64,000 nt of DNA, from NCBI GenBank assembly GCA_964528875.1, contig CAZGUI010000008.1, positions 1 through 64,000 of the forward strand. Reading direction: 5' to 3'. The stretch's first letter is position 1, and the number at the start of each line of letters is the position of its first letter. Below are positions 16,996-24,765 of the stretch, piece after piece. Source of the stretch: Bacteroides_E sp964528875 (GTDB lineage: Bacteria; Bacteroidota; Bacteroidia; Bacteroidales; Bacteroidaceae). The position numbers and the translations under genes were made by a program. The notes under the pieces were generated by a model. The model saw nothing but the letters and a program-made list of their open reading frames with translations, ran no database searches and was not told the origin of the DNA.

Positions 16996-18381
16996 TTATT
17001 TGATGGATTTCCCATTAATTGTTGTCTTTTTGTATTTTATATTTTTCGTATTTGTGAGTTTTATTGGAGTTTCTGCTTCTTCTATGTTTACATTTTCAAA
17101 TGTAATGTTTTCAATAGGAGATTCCGGGTAAGCTTCCATGACTATTCCACACTTACCTCCATTTTTAATTTTTATGTTTCCGAAATATAAATCTCTAATT
17201 GTAGGTATATATTCTCCTTTATCTTCATAAAGCATTGTTAAAATTATGGCTTCATTGCTGACCTTGTCTATTTCAACATTGCGTATATATATGTTTTTAG
17301 AAATTCCTCCTCTCATAGAGCTGGTTTTTAGCCGTATGCCCCACATGGGTTTGCTTATTTTACAATTCTCGATAAATACATTTTTTACACCTCCTGATAT
17401 CTCGCTGCCAATAGCAATTCCAGCATGCCCATTTACTGTTGTACAATTCTGGATAACAACATTTTCACAAGGAATATTAATTCGTCTTCCATCTCTGTTC
17501 CTCCCAGATTTCAAAGCAATACAATCGTCTCCTGTTTTAAAGTAACAGTCTTTGATTAATACATTTTTGCATGATTCTGGGTCACAACCATCGGTGTTTG
17601 GTCCATCACTTTTTACTTTCACTCCTTTTATGGTTAAATTTGTACATAAAACAGGATGAATAACCCACATAGGAGATCGTAGTATTGTAACTCCTTCGAT
17701 TAATATGTTTTCGCAGTTGTGTGGTTGTATAAATTGAGGTCTTAAATAGTGTCCTTCTCCAAATTTTCTATTTAATACTGGAATATCTTTTTCAACCATA
17801 TCAAATAGGGCAGGTCTGTTGCTTTTATCTGTTTGGTTTGGTGTGTTTTCTTTCCAACCATACACTTTTCTCCCTTTCCATGGCCACCAATTACTACTAG
17901 CTGCTTGCCCGTCAAGAGTTCCTTGTCCTGTTATAGCTATGTTCTTCTCTCCAAATGCAGAGATTAGGCAAGAATAATTCATAACATCAACTCCTTCCCA
18001 TCGGGTTAATACAAGAGGTAAATAGTCTCTTGGATCTGTAGAAAAGAGCAATGTTGCATTTTTTTCTAAGTGTAAGTTTACATTGCTTTTTATGTAAATT
18101 GGACCAGTAAAAAACTCTCCTTTTGGTATTACTACTCGTCCACCACCATTTCTATTACAGTCTTCTATCGCTCTTTTAATTGACATTGTACAATCGGTAA
18201 TGCCATCTCCTATGGCTCCATAATCTATTATATTAAAATTCTCATTTCTAAACTCAGGAATAGTGATTTGACTTATGATTTTTGTTGATTCAATCCAAGG
18301 ATCTATACTTTGCGATAATGCGAGTATAGAGTTTAATAGACAAGCGATAAGTAAAATTGAAGTTAAATGTTTCTTTTTCAT
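16996..18381 (-). CDS. GH28 family glycoside hydrolase (polygalacturonase-type), secreted
   Basis: This 461-aa right-handed beta-helix enzyme has a signal peptide (KKKHLTSILLIACLLNSILA). GH28 hallmarks are NTDGCDP (about residue 261), GDDCIALKSG (about 283), GHAGIAIGSE (about 317) and RLK (about 350). They supply the three catalytic aspartates and the substrate-binding His and Lys. GH28 enzymes hydrolyse alpha-galacturonosyl linkages in homogalacturonan or rhamnogalacturonan. The frame extends 44 codons further upstream, but the ATG at 18381 directly precedes the signal peptide. It is divergent from the operon of pectin lyases and rhamnosidase at 18867, which supports a pectin role. Exo or endo action and the exact substrate are unknown. 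Confidence 0.9.
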   Translation of the reverse strand: MKKKHLTSILLIACLLNSILALSQSIDPWIESTKIISQITIPEFRNENFNIIDYGAIGDGITDCTMSIKRAIEDCNRNGGGRVVIPKGEFFTGPIYIKSNVNLHLEKNATLLFSTDPRDYLPLVLTRWEGVDVMNYSCLISAFGEKNIAITGQGTLDGQAASSNWWPWKGRKVYGWKENTPNQTDKSNRPALFDMVEKDIPVLNRKFGEGHYLRPQFIQPHNCENILIEGVTILRSPMWVIHPVLCTNLTIKGVKVKSDGPNTDGCDPESCKNVLIKDCYFKTGDDCIALKSGRNRDGRRINIPCENVVIQNCTTVNGHAGIAIGSEISGGVKNVFIENCKISKPMWGIRLKTSSMRGGISKNIYIRNVEIDKVSNEAIILTMLYEDKGEYIPTIRDLYFGNIKIKNGGKCGIVMEAYPESPIENITFENVNIEEAETPIKLTNTKNIKYKKTTINGKSIK

Positions 18382-18866
18382 CTTTAGTTTTTTATACTGT
18401 TTATTTTGTTCATAATTTTTGAGTGCTAGATCAATGTATACTGATATGAAAAGGGGAAATTCATAAATAATTGTATAGAAATATCTTATCATAACTAATT
18501 TACTTATTTGCAAACATATCTCTTAAAGTTGTATTCGCAGTGTACACATGTTTATTATGAGTAGACGCATGTTTTATTTTAATTAAAAGTAAGAATTAAC
18601 CTTAATGTGATAGTTCTAAACAAATTAATGTATTGAGAATAGCTTTCTTTGTAAATTCTTGCTTTTCACTATTATAATAATCTAAGGATATTTTTAGAAA
18701 TCTCCGGCTGTCATATAGTGTAAAATATAATTATAATTGTGATATATTTTCCGTATTTTATTTAATTTTATATCTATTTGTTAACCTTACTGTTCCTTTT
18801 TTTATTATTTTGCATAAGTCTCATTTGTTGGATTGAATTCTAATAAAAATATAAAATAATCAAGCT
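18382..18866. promoter_or_regulatory. Divergent promoter region of the pectin cluster
   Basis: About 485 bp between the GH28 gene and the lyase operon. On the minus strand TATGTTTG at 18511-18518 fits the Bacteroidetes -7 element (TAnnTTTG) for GH28. On the plus strand TTATTTTG at 18805-18812 is a 7/8 match before the lyase operon, and its -33 is weak. No regulator-binding repeat or RNA gene was recognised. Confidence 0.4.
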
Positions 18867-20195
18867 ATGAAAAAAGTTTTTCTATCCTTATTGTTGATGT
18901 GGATTACTAGAGTTGTTTTTGCTCAATTTGGTAATTGTACCCCTTCTGAAATGCAGACTTATATAGATAAAGAAACCGGATATCGTATAATAATGCTAAC
19001 TGATACTCTTAAAAATGATCGGTTTCTTTACCAAACAGATCCAATGTGGACTTCAGATGGTGAGTATTTATTGTTCAGATCTTCTAGTCGTGGAGGAGAT
19101 AAAATTGAACAAACTCTATCTGATGGCACAAAACGCAGTTGGATTCCAACACAAATCTATTTTATAGAAATGGCAACAGGAAAAATAATTCAAGCTACTG
19201 AGGGAGCAAATTTAGGCAATGTGTTTTTAGCCAACAGAAGTAACCGAATGTTTTTAAGTCGTAAAGAAAAAGGAGATTGGAACATGTATGTTATAGATTT
19301 AAATAAGTTCTTTACTGATGTTCGTGAAGGGAAAGTAAGTACTCCAGACAATTATGAGTTTTTTATTGGTGCTTTTCCAGAGACCATGGGACGCCCTGGG
19401 AGTTATGCGGTAGATTGCAATGATGATTTTGCATATATAACAGTTAGTAGAGAAGGAACAAAAGCAGAAAAAAAACGTATGCTTAAAAATGCGTTTAAAC
19501 CGAAAAATAACCAACCGATAAAAGTTCAACCTGCTCTTTCAGGTATTCGTAAAATGAATCTTAATACAGGTGAGGTAACCAAAGTAATTGATGCGGAGTT
19601 TAGGATAGGACATATTCAAGCAAGTCGTTTTACTCCAGGAGAAATTGTTTTTTGTGATGAAACAGGAGGAGATGCCCATCAACGAATGTGGTTTTGTACT
19701 TCTGATGGATCTGTATTTAAACCTTTATATAGAGAAACACCCTTAGATTGGGTTACTCATGAAACGTTTGCTTCTAAAGACTATGTTTATTTTAATATTT
19801 TAGGTTTTCAAGAGAGATTGAGAAAGCAGGTTAATGGTATCGCTCGAATCAATATTCGTACTGATGATGTGGAGATGATTGGGCAGGTTGAATTAGATAA
19901 AGATAGAAAAGCAATTGAAGGACAACTTATTGGTCGGGGCTTTTGGCATTGTAATGCGAGTCGTGATGATTATTGGGTAACTGGAGATACTTTTGCTGGA
20001 AGTGTTTGGCTAATAAATGTACAAACAGGTAAACGTCATTGGATAGTATCTGATACAAAAATGAGACCAGATCATGCACATCCGAGTTTTAGCCCTGATG
20101 GAACAAAGTTACTTTTTCAATCAGGCCATTTTACCAATGGAAAGCGCTTAAATTTAATGATGGTAGATATTTCTTCTTTAAAACCAGTAGAATGA
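18867..20195 (+). CDS. Oligogalacturonate lyase-like beta-propeller protein (PL22-type)
   Basis: This 442-aa exported protein has a signal peptide (MKKVFLSLLLMWITRVVFA) and repeated beta-propeller blades with TSDGEYLLFRS and SPDGTKLLFQSG-type motifs. The ETGGDAHQRMW, THETF and DHAHPSFSPDG segments match the oligogalacturonate lyase (PL22) pattern, in which histidines bind the catalytic manganese. PL22 enzymes cleave unsaturated or saturated digalacturonate by beta-elimination. E. coli-type members are cytoplasmic, whereas this one has an export signal, as in many Bacteroidetes versions. It is first in a five-gene operon, and the next gene's start overlaps its stop. PL24/25 ulvan lyases are also propellers, but the motif set fits PL22 better. 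Confidence 0.7.
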   Translation: MKKVFLSLLLMWITRVVFAQFGNCTPSEMQTYIDKETGYRIIMLTDTLKNDRFLYQTDPMWTSDGEYLLFRSSSRGGDKIEQTLSDGTKRSWIPTQIYFIEMATGKIIQATEGANLGNVFLANRSNRMFLSRKEKGDWNMYVIDLNKFFTDVREGKVSTPDNYEFFIGAFPETMGRPGSYAVDCNDDFAYITVSREGTKAEKKRMLKNAFKPKNNQPIKVQPALSGIRKMNLNTGEVTKVIDAEFRIGHIQASRFTPGEIVFCDETGGDAHQRMWFCTSDGSVFKPLYRETPLDWVTHETFASKDYVYFNILGFQERLRKQVNGIARINIRTDDVEMIGQVELDKDRKAIEGQLIGRGFWHCNASRDDYWVTGDTFAGSVWLINVQTGKRHWIVSDTKMRPDHAHPSFSPDGTKLLFQSGHFTNGKRLNLMMVDISSLKPVE

Positions 20196-21469
20196 GAACT
20201 TTATTATTATTCTTTCTATTCATATGGGGTTTTTCCGTGTGCGCACAAAACGCTCATTATGAAAAAAAAGATTATGCTAAGCTTGCAAATTATGATGAAA
20301 AGTATGTTCCTGAATATACATTACCTAATGTACTATTATGTCAGGATGGGGAGATTATTACTACTGTAAAACAGTGGGAAACCAAAAGAAGACCAGAGAT
20401 TCTTGATCTATTTACAACTTATATGTTTGGAAAAGCTCCTGAATTTAAAGGTAAACTATCATATAAAATTAAAAGACTAAATCCTGAAGCACTTGGGGGA
20501 AAGGTTACTCGTAAAGAGGTCTCTATTTTTTTAACCTCTAATCCTGATGGTCCACGAATTGATTTACAAGTATATCTTCCCAATAAAAGAAGTGGAGCTA
20601 TTCCTGTTTTTTTGGGTTTAAGTTTTCTTCCTAATTATACGATCTATAATGATCCTGAACTTATAGTTCCGGAGAAAGATATAAGTCAAGGAAAAAGATA
20701 CTCTTTGGGGTCAATGGCTGAATCTTGGCAGTTGGATAATATCTTAAGCCATGGGTATGGCTTGGCTACTTTTTGTTATACGGATGTCTGTCCTGATAGT
20801 GATAATGATTTTCAGGAGGGTTTACATTCTTGTTTTTATGAAAAAGGACAGAACTATCCTAACCCTGATCAATGGGGGGCTATAGCTGCATGGGCATGGG
20901 GGTTGAGTCGTGCAATGGATTATTTGATAGAGGATCAAAATGTGGATAGTAGTCGAGTTGCTGTAATTGGTCACTCACGTTTGGCTAAAGCTGCTGTTTG
21001 GGCTGCTGCTATAGATCCTCGTTTTGCTTTAGTTTTATCGGGAAACTCTGGTTGTTGTGGCGTTGCTCTTTCTAAACGTTGTTATGGAGAAACTATTGAG
21101 GCTATTAATGTTCGCTTCCCTCATTGGTTTTGTGGAAATTTCAAGCAATTTAATAGACGCGAAAAATATTTACCTTTTGATCAGCATGAGTTAGTAGCAT
21201 TAATAGCTCCACGACCAATTTATATAGCTAGTGCAGAAGAAGATTATTGGTCTGATCAGAAAGGAGAGTTTTTGGGGGGTAAAGGTGCTGAACCGGTTTA
21301 TGCTCTTTATGGACTTAAAGGAATAGATACAAATGTTATGCCTTTAGTAGATGTCCCTTTTAGAGATGGATTTATCGGTTATCATAATCGTAAAGGAGCT
21401 CACGCAATTCTTCCGTATGATTGGGAGCAGTTTCTCTATTTTGCAGATAGATTTTTCAAGAGAAAATAA
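20192..21469 (+). CDS. CE15-like carbohydrate esterase
   Basis: This 425-aa exported alpha/beta hydrolase (signal peptide MRTLLLFFLFIWGFSVCA) is related to CE15 glucuronoyl esterases. The nucleophile motif GHSRLAKAAVWAAA lies near residue 260, followed by SGNSGCCGVAL and RFPHWFCGNF. A His in KGAHAILPYDWEQF near residue 402 completes the triad. CE15 enzymes cleave esters of uronic acids. A CE15-related protein in a Bacteroides rhamnogalacturonan system acts as a pectin methylesterase, so removal of methyl esters from galacturonate is a fair guess here. The start overlaps the upstream stop (ATGA), which supports one operon. Confidence 0.75.
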   Translation: MRTLLLFFLFIWGFSVCAQNAHYEKKDYAKLANYDEKYVPEYTLPNVLLCQDGEIITTVKQWETKRRPEILDLFTTYMFGKAPEFKGKLSYKIKRLNPEALGGKVTRKEVSIFLTSNPDGPRIDLQVYLPNKRSGAIPVFLGLSFLPNYTIYNDPELIVPEKDISQGKRYSLGSMAESWQLDNILSHGYGLATFCYTDVCPDSDNDFQEGLHSCFYEKGQNYPNPDQWGAIAAWAWGLSRAMDYLIEDQNVDSSRVAVIGHSRLAKAAVWAAAIDPRFALVLSGNSGCCGVALSKRCYGETIEAINVRFPHWFCGNFKQFNRREKYLPFDQHELVALIAPRPIYIASAEEDYWSDQKGEFLGGKGAEPVYALYGLKGIDTNVMPLVDVPFRDGFIGYHNRKGAHAILPYDWEQFLYFADRFFKRK

Positions 21470-21485
21470 TTTATATGAATCATTT

Positions 21486-23336
21486 ATGGAAAAAAAAGTA
21501 ATTGTATTGGGGTTTTATTCTCTGTTTTTATTTCTAGTGTGTGAACAAAAGATCATGGCTCAAGATGTTAAAGAACGAACTTATTATTATGAAATTCTAG
21601 AGCCTAGTCATAAAGTGAAGCCTGAAGTTGTTGGGTTTGCAACAGAAAGGGTGAAGGAACACTTGAGTAGAGGGCTTATTGCGACCCCCTCTATTGATGG
21701 AAAAGCAATATATCTCAGTTGGCGGTTGTTAGATGGAGATTGTTCAAATTGTTCATTTCATGTATATCGCTCTGTTAATGGAGAAAAAAGGAGACTCACT
21801 GAAAAACCAATTACAAAAACATGTGATTTTATAGATAATTCTCCTGTTGATGGAAAGGTTGAATATTGGATCGTTGCTTTAGATGAAAAGAATAACGAGG
21901 TGAATAAATCAACAGAGCTTGAAGTTGAGTTCTCTTTATTGAAAAACTATAGTACAATAAAGTTAAAGAGTGATGTTAAACCAGGAAAAGTAGCGGTAGC
22001 AGATTTGAATGGAGATGGTGTATATGATTATATCATACGTACTCCAGATCAAAATGTTGATCCAGGAATGTCTGGTAATTTGAGAGGGGACACTTATCAA
22101 ATAGAAGCTTATTTGAATGATGGTACCTTTTTGTGGTCAAAAGATTTGGGGCAAGGTATTGAACCTGGAGTATGGTATTCCCCTTTTATAGCTTACGATT
22201 TTAATGGAGATGGTAAAGCGGAAATAGCATTGAAGACAGCACCTGAATCTGTAAAAAGAAATGTTTCAGGGCGTGTAGACTCAGGCGAAGAGTTTATATC
22301 AGTCTTAGATGGGATGACAGGTAAAGAAATAGCACATGCCGATTGGCCTGAACGTAATGATCGTTATGGAAATCTAAATAGGCAAAACCGAAATCAAATT
22401 GGTCTAGCCTATTTAGATGGTAAAACTCCTTATATATTAGCTTGTCGGGGAACATATAAGTTAATGGTTGTTGATGCATGGCAATTGAATGGAAATGAAT
22501 TGGAGCGCGCATGGCGATGGGATGGAGATGAGGAAAATCCAATAGTTAGAAGTATGGGCTCTCATAGTATGGTATGTGGAGATGTTGATGGCGATGGTAA
22601 GGATGAGATTCTTTTAGGATCATGTATGCTCAATAATAATGGGACCTTACGTTGGTCCACAGGTTTAGGCCATCCTGATAAAATTTACTTAACTGATATT
22701 GATCCTCTAAGGCCAGGAATGGAAGTTTTTTTGTGTTTAGAGCCTTGGCATGATAATGGCCGTGGTGTTTGCATGGTAGATGCTAAAACAGGAAAATCTA
22801 TTTGGAATATTGGGCATAAGACATATCATGTTGGTGATGGTATGGTTGCGGATTTTGATCCTTTACATAAAGGTCTTGAGTGTTTTGCTTCTGAAGATCG
22901 TAAAGGAGGGAGTACAGATAAGTACCTTATGTCTGCTGATGGACAGTTTATAGGTAAAAATGAGGATGTTCCCTCTTGTCGTAATTGGGCTTGGTGGGAT
23001 GCTGATTTGTTACGTGAAACATTTATAGGAGACGACAATAGATGGGGTGCAAGTTCTTCTTCAGGTAATCGTTCATTGAGTATTGTAAAATGGAAAGGAG
23101 AAACTTTAACAGAAGGTATAGAAGGTGATATTCTACTGATTGCGGATATAATAGGAGATTGGAGAGAAGAAGTAGTGACAGCTTTAAATGGAGAGCTACG
23201 TATTTACACTACAAATATCCCTGCAAAGGATCGTAGAGTAACTTTAATGCAAGATGGGGTATATAGGAACTATGTTACTCATCGCTCAATGGGGTATCCT
23301 CAATCTCCTGTTCCTTCATTTTATTTAGGAGAATAG
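21486..23336 (+). CDS. Rhamnogalacturonan lyase, PL11 family
   Basis: This 616-aa secreted lyase has a signal peptide (MEKKVIVLGFYSLFLFLVC, then MAQ). A fibronectin-like N-terminal region (SWRLLDGDCSNCSFHVYRS) precedes the eight-bladed PL11 propeller, with repeated calcium-binding motifs such as DLNGDGVYDY, DFNGDGKAE and DVDGDGKDE. PL11 enzymes cleave the Rha-GalA linkage of the rhamnogalacturonan I backbone by beta-elimination. The frame is open 135 nt upstream, inside the preceding gene, but the ATG at 21486 gives a clean signal peptide. It is the third gene of the operon. Confidence 0.9.
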   Translation: MEKKVIVLGFYSLFLFLVCEQKIMAQDVKERTYYYEILEPSHKVKPEVVGFATERVKEHLSRGLIATPSIDGKAIYLSWRLLDGDCSNCSFHVYRSVNGEKRRLTEKPITKTCDFIDNSPVDGKVEYWIVALDEKNNEVNKSTELEVEFSLLKNYSTIKLKSDVKPGKVAVADLNGDGVYDYIIRTPDQNVDPGMSGNLRGDTYQIEAYLNDGTFLWSKDLGQGIEPGVWYSPFIAYDFNGDGKAEIALKTAPESVKRNVSGRVDSGEEFISVLDGMTGKEIAHADWPERNDRYGNLNRQNRNQIGLAYLDGKTPYILACRGTYKLMVVDAWQLNGNELERAWRWDGDEENPIVRSMGSHSMVCGDVDGDGKDEILLGSCMLNNNGTLRWSTGLGHPDKIYLTDIDPLRPGMEVFLCLEPWHDNGRGVCMVDAKTGKSIWNIGHKTYHVGDGMVADFDPLHKGLECFASEDRKGGSTDKYLMSADGQFIGKNEDVPSCRNWAWWDADLLRETFIGDDNRWGASSSSGNRSLSIVKWKGETLTEGIEGDILLIADIIGDWREEVVTALNGELRIYTTNIPAKDRRVTLMQDGVYRNYVTHRSMGYPQSPVPSFYLGE

Positions 23337-23358
23337 AAACAAATATAAAACTATATGA

Positions 23359-24753
23359 ATGAAAAAGACTTCTAAAATTTTATTTTCAGCAGTTTTTCTA
23401 TCATCTGGATTTTTGAAAGTCTATTCATCAGATAATAGACAATTACCGAATGTAATATACATACTTGCAGATGATTTAGGTATTGGAGATTTAGGGTGTT
23501 ATGGGCAACGAGAAATAAAAACTCCTCGTATTGATGACATGGCTAAAAATGGAATGAAATTCACTCATCATTACTCTGGTTCTACAGTTAGTGCTCCTTC
23601 ACGTTGTGCATTATTAACAGGAAAACATATGGGACATGCTTCTATTAGAGGTAATGCCAAAGTAGCAGGTTCAGATAGTTTACTTTATGAAACGCCATTG
23701 CCTAAGGGAGAGGTAACAGTTGCTGATTTATTTAAGCAAAAAAAATATGTTACTGCTTGTATTGGGAAGTGGGGTTTGGGTGGTCCTGGAACCGAAGGAG
23801 AACCTGGAAAACATGGGTTTGATTACTTCTATGGTTATTTAGGGCAAAAGTTTGCTCATAGTTATTATCCTGATTTTCTACATGAGAATGAACAAAAGAT
23901 ATTTTTACATGGTAAAGAGTACTCTCATGATCTTATGTTGAAAAAAGTTCTAAATTTCATTGAAGAAAAAAAGGAAACTCCATTTTTTCTGTATTTTTCA
24001 CCAACACTTCCCCATGCCGACTTAGATATTATGGATTCTCTCATTATGGAATATCAAGGAGAGTTTTGTGAAATACCTTATACTGGTAGTTCTACTAGTT
24101 ATAAATCTCAAACTTATCCTCGTGCTACATATGCAGCTATGGTTTCTCATTTAGATAAAAGTGTTGGTCTAATAATAGAAAAACTTAAGGAGCAAGGTAT
24201 TTATGAAAATACAATAATCATTTTTACATCTGATAATGGCGTTCATTCAGAAGGAGGTCATGACCCTTATTTTTTTGATAGTAATGGCCCTTTTAGAGGA
24301 GAAAAAAGGGATTTATATGAAGGTGGAATTCGTACTCCTTTTATAGTTCAATGGCCTAAAAGAATACCTAAAAATGTGATTTCTAATCACATATCAGCTT
24401 TTTGGGACTTTCTTCCAACAATTAGTGAGTTAATTGACTTAAATAATCCTACTGATATTGATGGTCTCTCATATTTACCTACATTATTAGGGGAAGGTTT
24501 GCAAAAAGAACATGAGTGTATATACTATGAGTTTTTTGAATTTGGAGGGAAACAGTCTATTATGACTCTTGATGGATGGAAGTTAATACGCTTAAATGTT
24601 AGTGATCCGCTAGAAACCGAGGAAGAGTTATATAACATTTATTTTGATCCTTCAGAAACTTCAAATGTAATAAAGCAGTATCCGGAAATAGCAAAAAAAC
24701 TGGAGATCATGATAAAAAAACAACGTTCAAATAATACTCTTTTCTATTTTTAA
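23359..24753 (+). CDS. Arylsulfatase-type sulfatase (S1), Ser-type
   Basis: This 464-aa exported sulfatase has the metal-binding ADDLGIGDLGCYG near residues 37-49. The modification motif is S78-A-P-S-R followed by CALLTG, so the formylglycine would be made from serine and needs a radical SAM maturase (anSME), which is not in this window. Later motifs IGKWGLGG and FTSDNGVHSEGGHDP are standard. Sulfatases are not needed for ordinary plant pectin. Its place between a PL11 lyase and a GH106 rhamnosidase suggests sulfated rhamnose- or uronate-containing material, or a different ester substrate. It lies 22 nt after PL11 and 12 nt before GH106. Confidence 0.88.
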   Translation: MKKTSKILFSAVFLSSGFLKVYSSDNRQLPNVIYILADDLGIGDLGCYGQREIKTPRIDDMAKNGMKFTHHYSGSTVSAPSRCALLTGKHMGHASIRGNAKVAGSDSLLYETPLPKGEVTVADLFKQKKYVTACIGKWGLGGPGTEGEPGKHGFDYFYGYLGQKFAHSYYPDFLHENEQKIFLHGKEYSHDLMLKKVLNFIEEKKETPFFLYFSPTLPHADLDIMDSLIMEYQGEFCEIPYTGSSTSYKSQTYPRATYAAMVSHLDKSVGLIIEKLKEQGIYENTIIIFTSDNGVHSEGGHDPYFFDSNGPFRGEKRDLYEGGIRTPFIVQWPKRIPKNVISNHISAFWDFLPTISELIDLNNPTDIDGLSYLPTLLGEGLQKEHECIYYEFFEFGGKQSIMTLDGWKLIRLNVSDPLETEEELYNIYFDPSETSNVIKQYPEIAKKLEIMIKKQRSNNTLFYF

Positions 24754-24765
24754 TAAACTGATAAT

